The notes under the pieces are model-generated. The model ran no database searches. It was not told the origin of the DNA and worked only from the letters and a program-made list of their open reading frames with translations. Below are positions 19,491-30,318 of a DNA stretch of 64,000 bases, in pieces. Each line of letters begins with the position of its first letter. The first letter of the stretch is position 1. Source of the DNA: Coccinella septempunctata (Eukaryota > Arthropoda > Insecta > Coleoptera > Coccinellidae); the NCBI RefSeq assembly GCF_907165205.1, contig NC_058191.1:19920064-19984063 (forward strand). The letters are read 5' to 3'. A program made the translations under genes and the position numbers.

Positions 19491-21878
19491 TTGTTATTGA
19501 GGTTATTCACAAGGTTTCGAAAAATGTTGCCGGCGGCTAGTGCTGGTACTACCACCCCTGCGGTGGCTGAAAAAGATGTTATGAGGTTTCCGTTTATGTA
19601 TTCGTTGGGGATGATTGCGACAACCCTTGATGGTTTTTCGGGAAAAGACGCGAAGCGGTACTTCGACAAATTAGAGTTGAGGTCGAAATTGGACGGATGG
19701 AGTGAGGAAGAAACCCTTACTCTATTGAAGTTAAAACTGATAGGCGCGGCGTACGAATATTTTAAGTCTGATGAGGCGTATGATAAATTGAAATACTCGG
19801 AATTGAAACAGCGGCTAATTTTAAAATTTACACCATCAAAATTGCCAGGGCAGAGTCAGTGGAATTTAAGTCGTTGTTTCCAGCGATATGATGAAGATGT
19901 TTCATCATTTTGTACTAGGCTGCGGATTTTAGGCGCGGAATTACTCCGGGAAGATTTGGGCGGAGCATGGCCAGACGAAGAAGCGGGAATCAGAAAGAAA
20001 AATAAAGATCTGATACTGAACCAATTCAAAACAGGGTTGCGCAAGGATTTAATGAAGGATATCGGGATAGCACTATTAAGGGAAGAAAATTTGGACTTAG
20101 AAAAAGCGGAGAGACTAGTCATTTTACAAGAAACTACAACCAGGATGATACAAGGAAGGGCATCAAACATCAGAATGTCGGCAGTTCACACACACAAAGT
20201 GTGTCAGTTATGCGAGCAGCAGGGTCACTCGGCGAAAGAGTGTAAAAATAGCTGGAGGAGTCAGGGGAATGCAGAACAAAACACCAGAAAAGGGTGTTAT
20301 TCATGTGGTAGATCGGGCCATTTCGCTAGAGAGTGTAGGAATTATAGTAGGTCAGGGCAAATGACTCAGGGAGATTGTTATACTTGCGGTCAAAACGGTC
20401 ATTGGGCTAGGGATTGCCCAGGAAAAAATCGTCAGGGACGAGAGAATTTTAGGGAAAACAGACAGCAGAAACCCACAAACCTAGTAAGAGGGGGTGACGT
20501 TAAGTTAGAAATGATTCAACGAAGGGGGGAGGAAAAGGTTCAACATTCAATTAGAGAAGGGAATCGAAATACGGAAGCTATTTTCAATCAATTGTCTCCA
20601 TTTTCGAGGGAGTTCCAACCCTGGAAGCAAGAGGATAATATACATAGGGGTATTAATACTATCAGAATAGAAAATCCGGACCCAACGGGGGTGGGTCACA
20701 AGGATGGTGATAGGTTGGCGAACCTAGAGTCACTGTGGGGAAACCCGATGAGGGAAGATGAGAATGGAAAGGGAGACAAGAAGAATAGCGGTGAAAGGGA
20801 AGCAGCTTGGGAACTGCGAGAAGAAAGGTCTTCGAGGGTTAGAGCAGAAGTTGCGGAAGGAATTCAGGAGAATTCAGGTGTTCGGAATGAAAAAATAAAG
20901 GGGAAACCGGTGGAGGCATGGGAAAAGGCAGCCTCAAATAAGAATACTAAGGATTTTGAACGTGGAAACTTAGCGAGAAATACGGAAATGATAGAGAGTA
21001 ATGCTGAGTACTTACGTGAAAAGGGGCCCAGGGGGTCAAGGATTAGTGGACGCGTGCCAAGGACGGTCGCGACGGAGGAATGCCAGTTGGCAGAATCGAA
21101 TATGGAAATAATCGATAACGTAGAGCAGATGATCGACGTAGATCAGGGGCGTAACTGGGAAACTGATAATTGCCATGAACAGAGGAGTTGCATGGAAGGA
21201 ACTGGGAAGGAAATTCGGAAGAATTTAAAAATTAGTACCGGTTATACTAGGAAGAAGCAGAGAGATGAGGATGATAACAGGGAACAAGGAAAAAGGTACA
21301 AAGAGAAATTTACGGAAATAGTAGTGGATACGAACGAAGTGGATTATCAAGAGGAAAATAGACCCAGGGGGTCGAAATCAAGTAAACGAGTATCATGGGA
21401 CGTCAATACAGAGGAAGATCAGATGATGGAATTTAGGGTAGGAGACTTGGTATATTTCAAGGAGGTATCTGAAAAATTGGAAAAGAAATGGTTAGGTCCA
21501 TACAGGATCAAGGAAGTGTTTGATTCGGTAACCTGTAGGATACGAAAATGTGGGGGATGGGAGAGCAGAATTGTTCGAGTAAACAGGCTGAAGCCTTATG
21601 TCGCTAAGGTTCGGAAAAAGCGCCCTGACGAACATTTGTCAGGAAGGGAGGAAAGATTTGAGGACTTTAGTATGACCGATTCGGAAATAGAGAAACCTCG
21701 GAGGTTTCATCCGATAATGTTTCCACAGGGGTATGGGAGACATACACGGAAATCAGACACGGGATTAGAGAGCAATGATGAGGAGGAGGTAATGGAGACC
21801 GATCAAGAGGAAGCAGAAAGGGTTGTAAGGAGGTCTACCAGGATTAGGCGTCCCCCAGATAGATGGAGCCCAACCTAA
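19491..21878 (+). CDS. Gag fused to integrase C-terminal GPY/F module
   Basis: A 795-aa ORF; the more likely start is the second Met (residue 12, 19524), which precedes a Gag-like N-terminus. Residues about 45-215 resemble the retrotransposon Gag capsid region (GFSGKDAKRYFDKLEL, then WNLSRCFQRYDEDVSSFCTRL). Three CX2CX4HX4C zinc knuckles lie at 238-251, 269-282 and 296-309. A charged, low-complexity linker (about 320-645) contains two related PRGS-(R/K)-x-S-x-RV segments (513-521 and 625-633). Residues 648-703 match the integrase C-terminal GPY/F domain (FRVGDLVYF, KKWLGPYRI, RVNRLKPYV), and the protein ends with a basic RRSTRIRRPPDRW tail typical of Pol. The enzymes between Gag and this module are missing, yet the frame is open throughout. 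Confidence 0.88.
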   Translation: MLLRLFTRFRKMLPAASAGTTTPAVAEKDVMRFPFMYSLGMIATTLDGFSGKDAKRYFDKLELRSKLDGWSEEETLTLLKLKLIGAAYEYFKSDEAYDKLKYSELKQRLILKFTPSKLPGQSQWNLSRCFQRYDEDVSSFCTRLRILGAELLREDLGGAWPDEEAGIRKKNKDLILNQFKTGLRKDLMKDIGIALLREENLDLEKAERLVILQETTTRMIQGRASNIRMSAVHTHKVCQLCEQQGHSAKECKNSWRSQGNAEQNTRKGCYSCGRSGHFARECRNYSRSGQMTQGDCYTCGQNGHWARDCPGKNRQGRENFRENRQQKPTNLVRGGDVKLEMIQRRGEEKVQHSIREGNRNTEAIFNQLSPFSREFQPWKQEDNIHRGINTIRIENPDPTGVGHKDGDRLANLESLWGNPMREDENGKGDKKNSGEREAAWELREERSSRVRAEVAEGIQENSGVRNEKIKGKPVEAWEKAASNKNTKDFERGNLARNTEMIESNAEYLREKGPRGSRISGRVPRTVATEECQLAESNMEIIDNVEQMIDVDQGRNWETDNCHEQRSCMEGTGKEIRKNLKISTGYTRKKQRDEDDNREQGKRYKEKFTEIVVDTNEVDYQEENRPRGSKSSKRVSWDVNTEEDQMMEFRVGDLVYFKEVSEKLEKKWLGPYRIKEVFDSVTCRIRKCGGWESRIVRVNRLKPYVAKVRKKRPDEHLSGREERFEDFSMTDSEIEKPRRFHPIMFPQGYGRHTRKSDTGLESNDEEEVMETDQEEAERVVRRSTRIRRPPDRWSPT

Positions 21879-24109
21879 TCAGATAGGAGATCAGGGTAGC
21901 GGCAGGAAAATCTGTAGGATTGACCTGTCAGGAGAAGTGAATCGACTCCTGCCCTTTCGCAGATTCCAGGGGCTCTCACTGACCCGGAGAGTCACAACAT
22001 GAAAAGGGTCTTCTTCTTCTTCTTTTTCCTGGGTAGTGGCAGGACATTTTGGCTGATAGTCCTGAAAAAGGAATAATCGACCTTTCCCATTCCACAGATT
22101 ATAAGTAGAATAACAAGGAGGTCCGGTAATAATGACTTATAATAAGGGAAATGAACGGTCTAAAGATGGGTTTCTTTAGTGTTTTTGCGTGAGATGGGCG
22201 TATTTTAACGAAGTAATGTCCGGAGAAACCCTTGGTCATTATATAAAAATCAGTTTATTTTTTTTTCAGATTGAAAATGTTGAAGTTAAAGGTTGTTTGC
22301 TGTATTCAATATGAGAAGTTTTAGAAGAGACACCGTCGAGTTGTCGTATTTTTAGTTGAGCTTCAGCTAGAGTCATTATTGAGTGATAGATTTTCATAGG
22401 AGCAATGTCATTTTCGGTAGAGTTAGAAGCTTCATGTTGGAAGCTAGATTAACGATATAGGGGTTAATTGTGATTTGCTGATGGATGATTTTAAATATCA
22501 TCAATAAAGAATATCGGGAACAGATGGGATGATAGAAATAATCCTTGTCGGAAAAGGATTATGAAGAAGCGTTGTGGTCACCCTTTAATGTGAGCACAAC
22601 GTTCTGCATGCTATTTCATAAGATTTGAGTTTTATTTAGGTATATGATAGGTATTTTTATGATTATTGTTTCCTCCATGATTAAATTGCATGCTCATAGG
22701 AGATGAATTGTTTTTGTATGATTTTTGCATGTGTTTTTTCGTTTTTTCTTGTATTCAGTCAGGTTTTGGTCAATCAATATCCAAAATAAGGTATCTTTGA
22801 AAGACAATCCATGGCAGATTTTCAACCAGAAGGAAGGTATAATCATCAGGTCATCATCAGTGGGATAACCTCTGAATGGTGATTAACCTTAGTTACCAGG
22901 TGGCGACGGCGATAGTATACCATAGTGCGGAAAACCGGATATTGCGGCTATTTCATCAGAAATGTTAGAATCTTCATGAACTCGAAAAGTTGTGCGCCAA
23001 TGAATTAGAAAGTTTGGAAATTTTGCGTAAGAATGAGAGACATTCAACTCAATATGTGGACTTGTGTGTACGGTGGTATTCTGAACTGATCAAGTGCGGT
23101 TTATGGAACAATGTCGGTCCGTATACAAGGCACGAAATTCATCATCCAGAGGTAGACGTAATCGTCATCAGTGGAACGACGATGGTTCAGCTTAAAAAGG
23201 TTTTTCGAGAGATGCGAGTGGAAGGCAACCAGAAGAGAATTAGATTAGAGACGGCGGGACATAGACTGTCCACTACATATTTTGACGATAAAGAAGGAAT
23301 AGGATAAGCTCACCAAACTGCTATTAATCAAATGCATCACTCAGTAAAGAATGTTTTCAACTTAAGGGAGACGAATAACGACGAGAAAGTGCGAGCAAAA
23401 TCCAACGTCGAAAATACGCTACCAAAAACAAATCGAGCCATATCCAGGGTTACACCCAATTTTACCAATAGTGATACCACACTGGACTGAGAGACATAGC
23501 CGGTAAACGATGCGCCGAATAATGTGCCGCGTCAACAAGGTCGAACTGAGTTTGTGTTTTCGTAACCGAGATGATCATACGATATGGACATTAGCACGGG
23601 TTGAACAGTGGCGTTCCGTGTAAAGAAACTTTTTCCACCTGAGGTAACTTTTGGTTTTTCACCTGAAGAGTTATTCCACATGATTCCGAGGATGTCTATA
23701 GTTGTGTGAGAATGTTCGCGATAGTGAGAAAGAATTCCGAAAATTGAACCTAAGGAACTCCATGTTGGAGATTGTGAAGTGATTAAGGAAAAGATGAGGG
23801 TAGAAACTGTTTTGATGACCATTGTCCGAAGAGTGTACTATTTAGGTTTAGTTTGTTTATGTTTGTTTTTTTGTTATTTTATGTTTATAGAGCTTAAATA
23901 TGATGTGTGATTTAAAGGACTACTACATAAGTAGAGTTAGAGCATTTGTAGGTTAAGTGATGAGGAAGGAAGTGTAGCTTGTGAGATAAATTCGCTTATG
24001 AAACTTAAGTTTGTGAATGTTAGTTTTAGGAAAGAGCAGGACATGATGGACTTTGGACGAATATATGATGATTTAGGAAAAGTTGTGGCATCCAATGCCA
24101 AAACTTTTT
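21879..24109 (+). other. 3' region of long-LTR element with decayed ORF scraps
   Basis: 2.2 kb between the Gag-GPY/F stop and the polypurine tract. It includes a T-rich CTTCTTCTTCTTC run near 22010 and a 105-codon open stretch at 22990-23307 of no recognised family. A short open frame at about 23732-23905 encodes an apolar helix (YYLGLVCLCLFFCYFMF) just before its stop. Position and the terminal membrane-type helix would fit a decayed envelope-like third ORF, but similarity cannot be shown by eye; confidence in that reading is low. Confidence 0.35.
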
Positions 24110-24121
24110 AAAAGGAGGGAG
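24110..24121 (+). promoter_or_regulatory. Polypurine tract of long-LTR element
   Basis: The purine run AAAAGGAGGGAG lies 3 nt before the 3' LTR at 24125, the expected place for the plus-strand primer. Confidence 0.8.
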
Positions 24122-24124
24122 TGT

Positions 24125-25689
24125 TGTAATAAATCGGAATACGAGATTCCGAATAAATTTGGCATAATTCGAAAAAGGTATCGCTAGAATTTTTTATACA
24201 TTGTTGCAGCCGTGCTGCAGAGGCGATTTTTAGTTGGAAATACGATACTTCGAGGTGCTTGAGATCAGACGGTATTAAATCATGGGAATTTCAATAATAA
24301 CCAGCTCGATAATAGTTGAAAGAGTTAGTGTCGCTCAGTCAGAAAATCAGCAGTTATTAATACCCTACGTTTTCAGAGAGCAACCGGTGATCGGCGGCCT
24401 ATGTAATTGATCCCAATATCCGGTGAAAGGGACTTCGGAACAAGCGAAAATGGTTAGTCATGTAGATTAAGAAAGATTTATTAGTCTGGAGACCCTGAGA
24501 AGAAAACAATTCTCAAAATGCGGAGTAGTCGAAATTTTCTTGTAACCGTCCAGCTTGGGAACGCTGATTTTTCAACTCAGCAATAATGATCGTCCAATGA
24601 TTTCGATTTTAGGACGTTTTGGTACCACCCATAGCGTGGGAGAGAAAGACTGGGGAAAAAGGTACATCGGAAAAAGTTAGTCAGTCGGTCCGGGAACGTG
24701 ATCTGTAAAATATCGAAAAATAAACCCCTTCGAGTCGGTACGGAAAAGTAGAGAAATTATAAATCATTGTAGAGTCAGTCATTAAGGAAAGAGAAAAGGG
24801 ACTTAGAATAAATAGGTTTTCACGAAGTAAGAGAAAAGTCTAGGTAGATCACGGAATAGAATCGGGGACTCGGTCGGCTCATAGATATTTGGAAAAGTTC
24901 AGTGTAAAGAAAAGTCCAGTCCTTTGTTTTTGTTGGTTTTGTTGAAGTAGGAACGGAATATCGGGAATTAGGTAGTTGAAGAAATTTAGAAATAATTTGA
25001 AGTTAAAGTCAGTTTATCGGAAATCAGTAAAGTAACATTCGAGGAGTGATCGTCTATTTTGATTCGTAGTAAGACCAGATATAAAATTGTGTTGGAATTT
25101 TAGATAGGGAAACTTAAAGCGAAAAACGTTTGCGACGGATTTGTGCGGGTAAAGTCTGGTGTCGAAAAGTTTTCATCGGCAGCGTCATACAAATAGCAGT
25201 CGCAGAAAAGGTGAAAGTTCCAATTTTTATTCGTCCAGAGTCTTGAAAGCTCCTCTAAAATTCATTGATAAAGTAGTGATTTATTATTGAGCGCAAAGTT
25301 AGGAAGTTGAATTTTAAACCAAGATTTTGGTTATGAAAGCAGGTTTTATTGTTTTGCGCTTATTTGCATGTGTTTAAGAAATTGAAGATTTTTGTTGGTC
25401 GTCTTGGACCGAGTACGTATTTGTAGAGAAGTTCCAATTTTTTAATTTTATTTTCCAATAGATTTATTTGTTAAAGTTTTTCATGAGTTTCATTTAAACA
25501 TCTCCCCAGAAATAATAATATTCAACTTCAAGACCTGTCCTTCGTGCGACGGGCCGGATCCACATTTTTATTCTTTTTATTCCCTCTCGAGGGCCTTCAA
25601 TTCGTGTAAATAACATCTAAAAATAATCACCCCATGATCAGTGGAAAGCCGCTCTTCTACTGATCGAGATACTGGGGTGCTTTATTACA
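24125..25689 (+). repeat. 3' LTR, 1,565 bp
   Basis: Same length and sequence as the 5' LTR, except that I noticed CTTTATTACA in place of CGTTATTACA at the end. Its termini form a perfect 8-bp inverted repeat. Confidence 0.93.
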
Positions 25690-25693
25690 AGAA

Positions 25694-27582
25694 AATGAAA
25701 TCCCAACATTTAACATTATTACACAAATTGAAAATACCATTGAAGAATTATCAAAAGAAGACCAGGACAACATTCGAGCTAATGTCACACAAGCTCTAAA
25801 TACCCATCAGAGACAACTAAGGGGCAAGAAACAGAGACAAAACATGATGAAATCTAACTTCGAAAAAACTAAAACATTTTTGAAAGCACACAATGATTTG
25901 CAAGTCATAAGAGCTGACAAGGGAAATAAAATAGTGGTAATAACAAAAACCGAATACAACGAAAAAATGCACGAAATTGTAGACGATAATACAACCTATA
26001 AACAAATTAAACGAGACATGACAATCACATTGGAGAAAGAAAACAATAGAATTATCAAAGAATGGGAACAAAAGAAATATATAACTAAACAAGATGAGAA
26101 AACATTATTGACCCATAACAGCAAAATACCAAAAATATATGGATTACCAAAAGTCCACAAACAAAATATACCACTAAGACCGATAGTTTCTTGCATTCAA
26201 TCTCCTTTGTATAAATTATCAAAATATATGGCGAATATTCTATTCAACGCAATAAATAATAATGAATATTATATAAAAAACTCATTCGATTTGAAAGAAT
26301 CATTGAGAAATGTTAGGATCCAAGCAAACCATCGATTATATTCATTAGATGTGAAATCTCTGTATACCAACATTCCCAAAGAACTAATAAAGGAGGCAAT
26401 CGAAAATAATTGGGAAATAATCAGACAACACACATTAATACCAAAAGAAGATTTCATCCAAACAATACAATATATCACGAACAATAGCTTCTTCCAATAT
26501 GAGGAAAATTTCTATAAACAAATTAAGGGTGTAGCCATGGGGAACCCGTTATCAAGCACGATAGCACAGTTGGTAATGGAGTTGATAGAAAAAAAAAAAT
26601 CATGGAAAAACATAAAACTACGTTCTTCAAACGATATGTAGACGACATTTTAGTTATAACAACAACAACCGAAATAAAGTCGATTTTGAACGAATTCAAC
26701 AACACACACGAATTTCTACAATTTACACTTGAGGAAGAAGAAAACAACTGCCTGAACTTCTTGGACATGACACTAATGAGAAGAAACGGAAAATTATTGA
26801 CAAAATGGCACAGAAAGGAGCAGAACACAACACATATATTAGATTATAACTCCCAACACCACCATTCACATAAGAAAAGTACTGCCATTGGATACATAGA
26901 CAGGGCGTTAAAATTAACATCCCCAATACTCCGAGAGAAAAGTTTAAAAGAGGTGAAAGAACTTTTGACGAAGAATCACTACCCTGAAACCCTCATCACA
27001 AAACTAACAAAACAAAGGACGCACCGACTATACAACACACAACAGACGAAAACACCAACAGATACCACAAGACGAATACAATTACCATACATACAAGGGC
27101 TGTCACAGAAAATAAGTAATATATTGAAACCTTACAACCGAGAAGTAGTACATAGACCATACAATCAAGTGGGAAACATCTTTAGTAAGTTGAAAGCACC
27201 AACACCCAAGACAAAAAAATCACAGGTCATATATAGTATACCCTGCAAGGACTGTGACAAACAATACATTGGACAGACTTCACAAAGACTAAAAGACAGA
27301 CTAAACGCACATAAATATGCAAAAAACGCAACTACAGCACTTAATAAACATAAAAAAAATCAAAAACATGATTTTAATTACGATGACACGAAAATTTTAG
27401 GAATAGAACCCCAACAACGACGAAGGGAAATATTGGAAATGATTCACATACAAGTAAACAATGAAAATGTAGTGAACGACAAACAAGACACGAAAAATCT
27501 CAGTCAAATATACATGCCAATACTGAGAAGACCACCGATAGAAAGAAGAAGACAAGACAACCAACATTCCATTGACCTCTGA
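25694..27582 (+). pseudogene. PLE RT-GIY-YIG ORF, copy E C-terminal part (one frameshift)
   Basis: Frame through 26641 contains RT motifs A (SLDVKSLYTNIP) and B (GVAMGNPLSS). An A-run of 11 shifts into frame 26602-27582 with YVDD and the complete GIY-YIG nuclease. A Ser-to-Phe change distinguishes it from its siblings (NILFNAIN rather than NILSNAIN). Together with 15602-16210 this is the only plus-strand unit with a full-length ORF apart from the insertion and the single frameshift. Confidence 0.9.
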
Positions 27583-27725
27583 CATTGACATATATGACAT
27601 TAACATAAATAACACAACAATACCGACCAGAAAAGAGCAAAAATGAACAGTGAGATATTTTAATGACTATATTATCCTAATTTTATATTATATATGTTAC
27701 TTTTTAGATGTCGATTTATGATTTA

Positions 27726-27765
27726 TGTATACTGAAGAAGGCGGATGCGCCGAAACGTTTATACA
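27726..27765 (+). ncRNA. Hammerhead-like motif, PLE copy E
   Basis: Same 40-nt arrangement as copy D: TGTATA, CTGAAGA, stem II, GAA, ACGT, T, TATACA. It lies downstream of the nuclease stop codon and upstream of stub F. Confidence 0.65.
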
Positions 27766-27825
27766 AAATAAAATTGTTTACAACTTTTTTGAAGACCTAG
27801 ATGCCCAATCAATTCAAACTCAACA

Positions 27826-27862
27826 TATTATATGCTAGGTAAAAACCAAAACTTTCACAATA
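27826..27862 (+). mobile_element. Stub of a sixth PLE unit (F)
   Basis: Matches the first about 37 bases of the units (TATGCTAGGTAAAAACC onward) and then dissolves into a TA-rich tract. Confidence 0.8.
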
Positions 27863-27878
27863 TATATATATGTATATA

Positions 27879-28270
27879 TCTAATATATAAAATTCTCGTG
27901 TCACAGTTTTCGTTGCCTTACACCTCCGAAACGGCTTGACCGATTTTGATGAAATTTTTTGTGCTTATCCGGTATCTATGAGAATCGGCCAACATCTATT
28001 TTTCATCCCCCTAAATGTTAGGGATAGTCCACCCCTAAATTTTTTTTTATTTTTTAGACAAAATTTTTAATTTCTATTTTTTTATGATACAACATACAAA
28101 AATACATACAATCCTCAATTTTCACCCTTCTACGATCAACCCTTAGCCATTTTAGTAATTTAATCATTTTTCCTCTCCGGTCGAAAACTGATCAATCATC
28201 ATTTAATTAGTTATCTCCGCCAGATGTCTAGGAAATTATTTATATGGCAAAACAACGTTTGCCGGGTCAG

Positions 28271-28274
<4 letters not shown>
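27879..28274 (+). mobile_element. Short non-autonomous Helitron
   Basis: Starts TCTAATATATAAAATTCTCG after an A, resembling the conserved 5' terminus of insect Helitrons, and ends with the GGCAAA/TTTGCC hairpin (28246-28263) and GGGTCAG. The expected CTAG terminus is not seen; the sequence runs straight into (TA)n, so the last bases may have been overwritten. About 395 bp with no ORF, so it would rely on a RepHel protein elsewhere. The 3' hairpin is shared with the fragment ending at 3237. Confidence 0.75.

Positions 28275-28354
<80 letters not shown>
28275..28354. repeat. (TA)n microsatellite, about 80 bp
   Basis: Near-perfect alternating TA directly after the Helitron. Confidence 0.95.
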
Positions 28355-28356
<2 letters not shown>

Positions 28357-28384
28357 TTTGTTCGACCGCATATACAGACCCAAA

Positions 28385-28545
28385 ACGGTATACTCTACCG
28401 ACTTTTCAGTCCAAAAGTGACGTTGTCAGACCCGGCTCCGGGTCTGGTAACGTTCGACCATAGAATCGTTATAAGGGGGGTTAGGGGATGCTAGGGGTAA
28501 ATTTTCAGGTGGGTCTGAAAAGTCGGTTATACTCGTTATTATATA
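28385..28545. repeat. Small foldback element
   Basis: ACCGACTTTTCAG near 28402 is repeated in inverted form as CTGAAAAGTCGGT near 28515. Inside is a near-perfect hairpin CAGACCCGG-CT-CCGGGTCTG. Non-coding; MITE-like but without identified terminal duplications. Confidence 0.5.
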
Positions 28546-28599
28546 CAGAAAACTTCAGGGTTTGGCCAGTGCGAGGGCGCTTCGAGCGACATGAACTTG

Positions 28600-29495
28600 A
28601 TGTATATAATCCGCATAGTTGACCGACGCATCTAGTCCGAAAATTTGGCAACGCTGCAGTTGAAGAGCTTGAGAATTTATTTTGTCATCTTTTCGATTTA
28701 TACACCTCAAATGTACTATAAGAAAACTTATACAATCCCGGTATGATGAACAGTCGTCATGAGAAATATTCAATGACGATATTTTGAATTGAATTGAAAT
28801 GGTGTTATTGGATTCTTTTCGTATACGAACTATAATAGCACACGTATGGAAACTTATACAAGCCCGATTAAGCGAAGTGAGGCGACCTAATTTCAGGAGC
28901 ACTGGCACGTTTAGGATCCTATGCACAAAAATTGTATTTTCACCACACCCTACTTGACCCTCTGTCGTGTTTACGAATTTACGAATTTCCTGAACATCAT
29001 TGTAGTTATATTTGGTTGACAGGAGCTATTTTCCAGAAATTTTTCAGAAGATCAATATACAAAAGCAATGGAGATTTTGTACTCCTACCACAGTGATAAA
29101 AAGGTTTTTTTCAGTATGAAGTCCTTATATTCTTGAAAAACTATTCTTGAAAACTCTATCTCTGGTATTCTTCAGCAACTTCATTTTTGTTTGAATCATA
29201 GAGATGAAATATTGGAAATTACTCGAGTATCCCGAACTAATAATTGGAAATTTTCAGTTCAGGAGGTGGAAGGGTATTCCTCAGTCAAACTTTCAATTTG
29301 ATCATTTATAAAAATACACCTAAAAATTATTATCAATTCAGAGGACTTTCAGTTACACGATTGGTTTTCGCCTATAGGTACAAGTTAATTTACAGAGTGA
29401 TGTGATACCTAATATAAGTTTAATATAGATATTTGAATTAGCTTGAGCTGAAATGAACAGATGATATAATATACCAAAATAAATCAAAACACCTA
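28600..29495. repeat. Degenerate tandem/inverted repeat region, no gene
   Basis: Two diverged direct copies of a unit of about 140 bp are seen around 28630-28760 and 28780-28905 (shared ...TTTTCG...ACTTATACAA(T/G)CCCG). A third, inverted copy lies at about 29880-29990 (shared CGAAAAGAA(T/T)(C/T)CAATAACACCA on the opposite strand). The minus ORF across 28555-28926 lies inside these repeats and is not judged real. 28930-29495 shows nothing recognisable. Confidence 0.4.
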
Positions 29496-29525
29496 AAAAC
29501 TGTCTCTCACCAATTTATTCTACAA

Positions 29526-29571
29526 GAACTACCGGTTTCGGGATGACTAATCGCATCCCATCTTCAGGTTC
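29526..29571 (-). ncRNA. Hammerhead-like motif of a second, decayed PLE family
   Basis: On the minus strand: GAAC, CTGAAGA, an extra T, stem II GGGATG with CATCCC around an 8-nt loop, GAA, a palindrome ACCGGT (stem III in a dimer), unpaired A, then GTTC pairing back with GAAC. The architecture is that of the motif in copies A-E, but the stem sequences are completely different, so pairings are conserved while bases are not. No PLE ORF remains nearby; similarity outside the motif is not evident. Confidence 0.6.
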
Positions 29572-29998
29572 CAATACCAGAAACGCTGTTATGAGCCTCT
29601 GGACTTTAAAAACCTACTGGAATGTCAATAATTCTGGAAAAGACCATAGTGATTTTTCAAATTTTGACATTTAAATTGACATTTTCTGGAACTCATGTAT
29701 GTCTTGAAATTTTTACTTCTCGTAACTAGTAAATTATTTCGCAACTGTTGCGATAAACTGAAATTAAATACCTTCAGTGACGACTGAGACGATTTAAAAG
29801 GAATCTGCGAGGAACGTTTGACTATTGACGGCAGAGGGTAGAGTAGGGTAAAGTTAAAATTATTTTTTTTTTTAGCGAAGATCCTGACTTCATCGGACGT
29901 TTATAGTTTTGCGGACGTGTGATAATCTAGTTTGCATACGAAAAGAATTCAATAACACCACTCAGATTCTATTCAAAATATTGTGATAACTTTTTCTT

Positions 29999-30270
29999 TC
30001 AAGGTATTCCAGACATAAAAATCCAAAAGCGTAAGGTCGGAGCTTCTTGTTGGCCATCTTACCGGACTGTACCTTCCAATCCATTGCACCCCAAAATATT
30101 CATTCCCGTACATTCCGGCTATTATGAGCTGGGCAGCCATTTATTTGAAACCAGACATTTTCTCCAATATATCTGTCAAGATGCTTTGGATCAATCGGAT
30201 CGGGAAATATTACTCGTCCGAAAAGTTCACTTCTCATGACTGCCAACCACACGTTGACCCTCAACTCATG
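29999..30270 (-). pseudogene. Mariner-family transposase remnant (inverted partner 1)
   Basis: With frameshifts the minus strand reads NVWLAVMRSELFGRVIF, then WFQINGCPAHNSRNVRE and WIGRYSPVRWPTRSSDLT-LLDFYVWNTL. This aligns in order with the DD41D transposase at 48941-50017 (NVWAEMKDGFIIG, WYQHDGCPAHTVRSVRE, WIGR...WPPRSPDLTPMDFYFW). The second catalytic Asp is Asn here (INGCPAH for HDGCPAH) and stops interrupt it, so it is dead. Confidence 0.8.
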
Positions 30271-30318
30271 TATGGAAAAGAGAAAACTTCCATGCGACTA
30301 TGGTTTCTCATTTTCAAC

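Larger units (their letters stand above)
16211..25689 (+). mobile_element. Long-LTR non-autonomous Ty3/gypsy-type retrotransposon
   Basis: A 9,479-bp element with two 1,565-bp LTRs (TGTAATAA...TTATTACA), a primer site, a 1.7-kb leader, one 795-codon ORF (Gag joined to an integrase C-terminal module), a 2.2-kb 3' region and a polypurine tract. AGAA is duplicated at 16207-16210 and 25690-25693, an exact 4-bp target duplication inside PLE copy E. I noticed only one difference between the LTRs (near their 3' ends), so insertion was recent. Protease, RT, RNase H and integrase core are absent, so it must use enzymes in trans. Confidence 0.92.
25690..27825 (+). mobile_element. Penelope-like element copy E, 3' part
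   Basis: Continues the unit broken at 16210 with AGAA duplicated; ends CTCAACA at 27825 and is followed by a stub of another unit. The reconstructed unit length matches copies A and B (about 2.75 kb). Confidence 0.92.

Noticed and set aside
22990..23307. 105-codon ORF in the 3' region of the long-LTR element as a gene of its own
   Set aside because: No family recognised and the surroundings are broken; described only as part of the element's 3' region.
25817..26092. Hydrophobic antisense ORFs in every PLE copy (for example starting MFSYIFLLFPFF or MLFMLMSYMS)
   Set aside because: They are antisense shadows of the A/K/N-rich RT-GIY-YIG coding sequence and recur only because the copies are near-identical.
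28555..28926. 123-codon minus-strand ORF
   Set aside because: It spans diverged tandem repeats, shows no domain pattern and is probably fortuitous.
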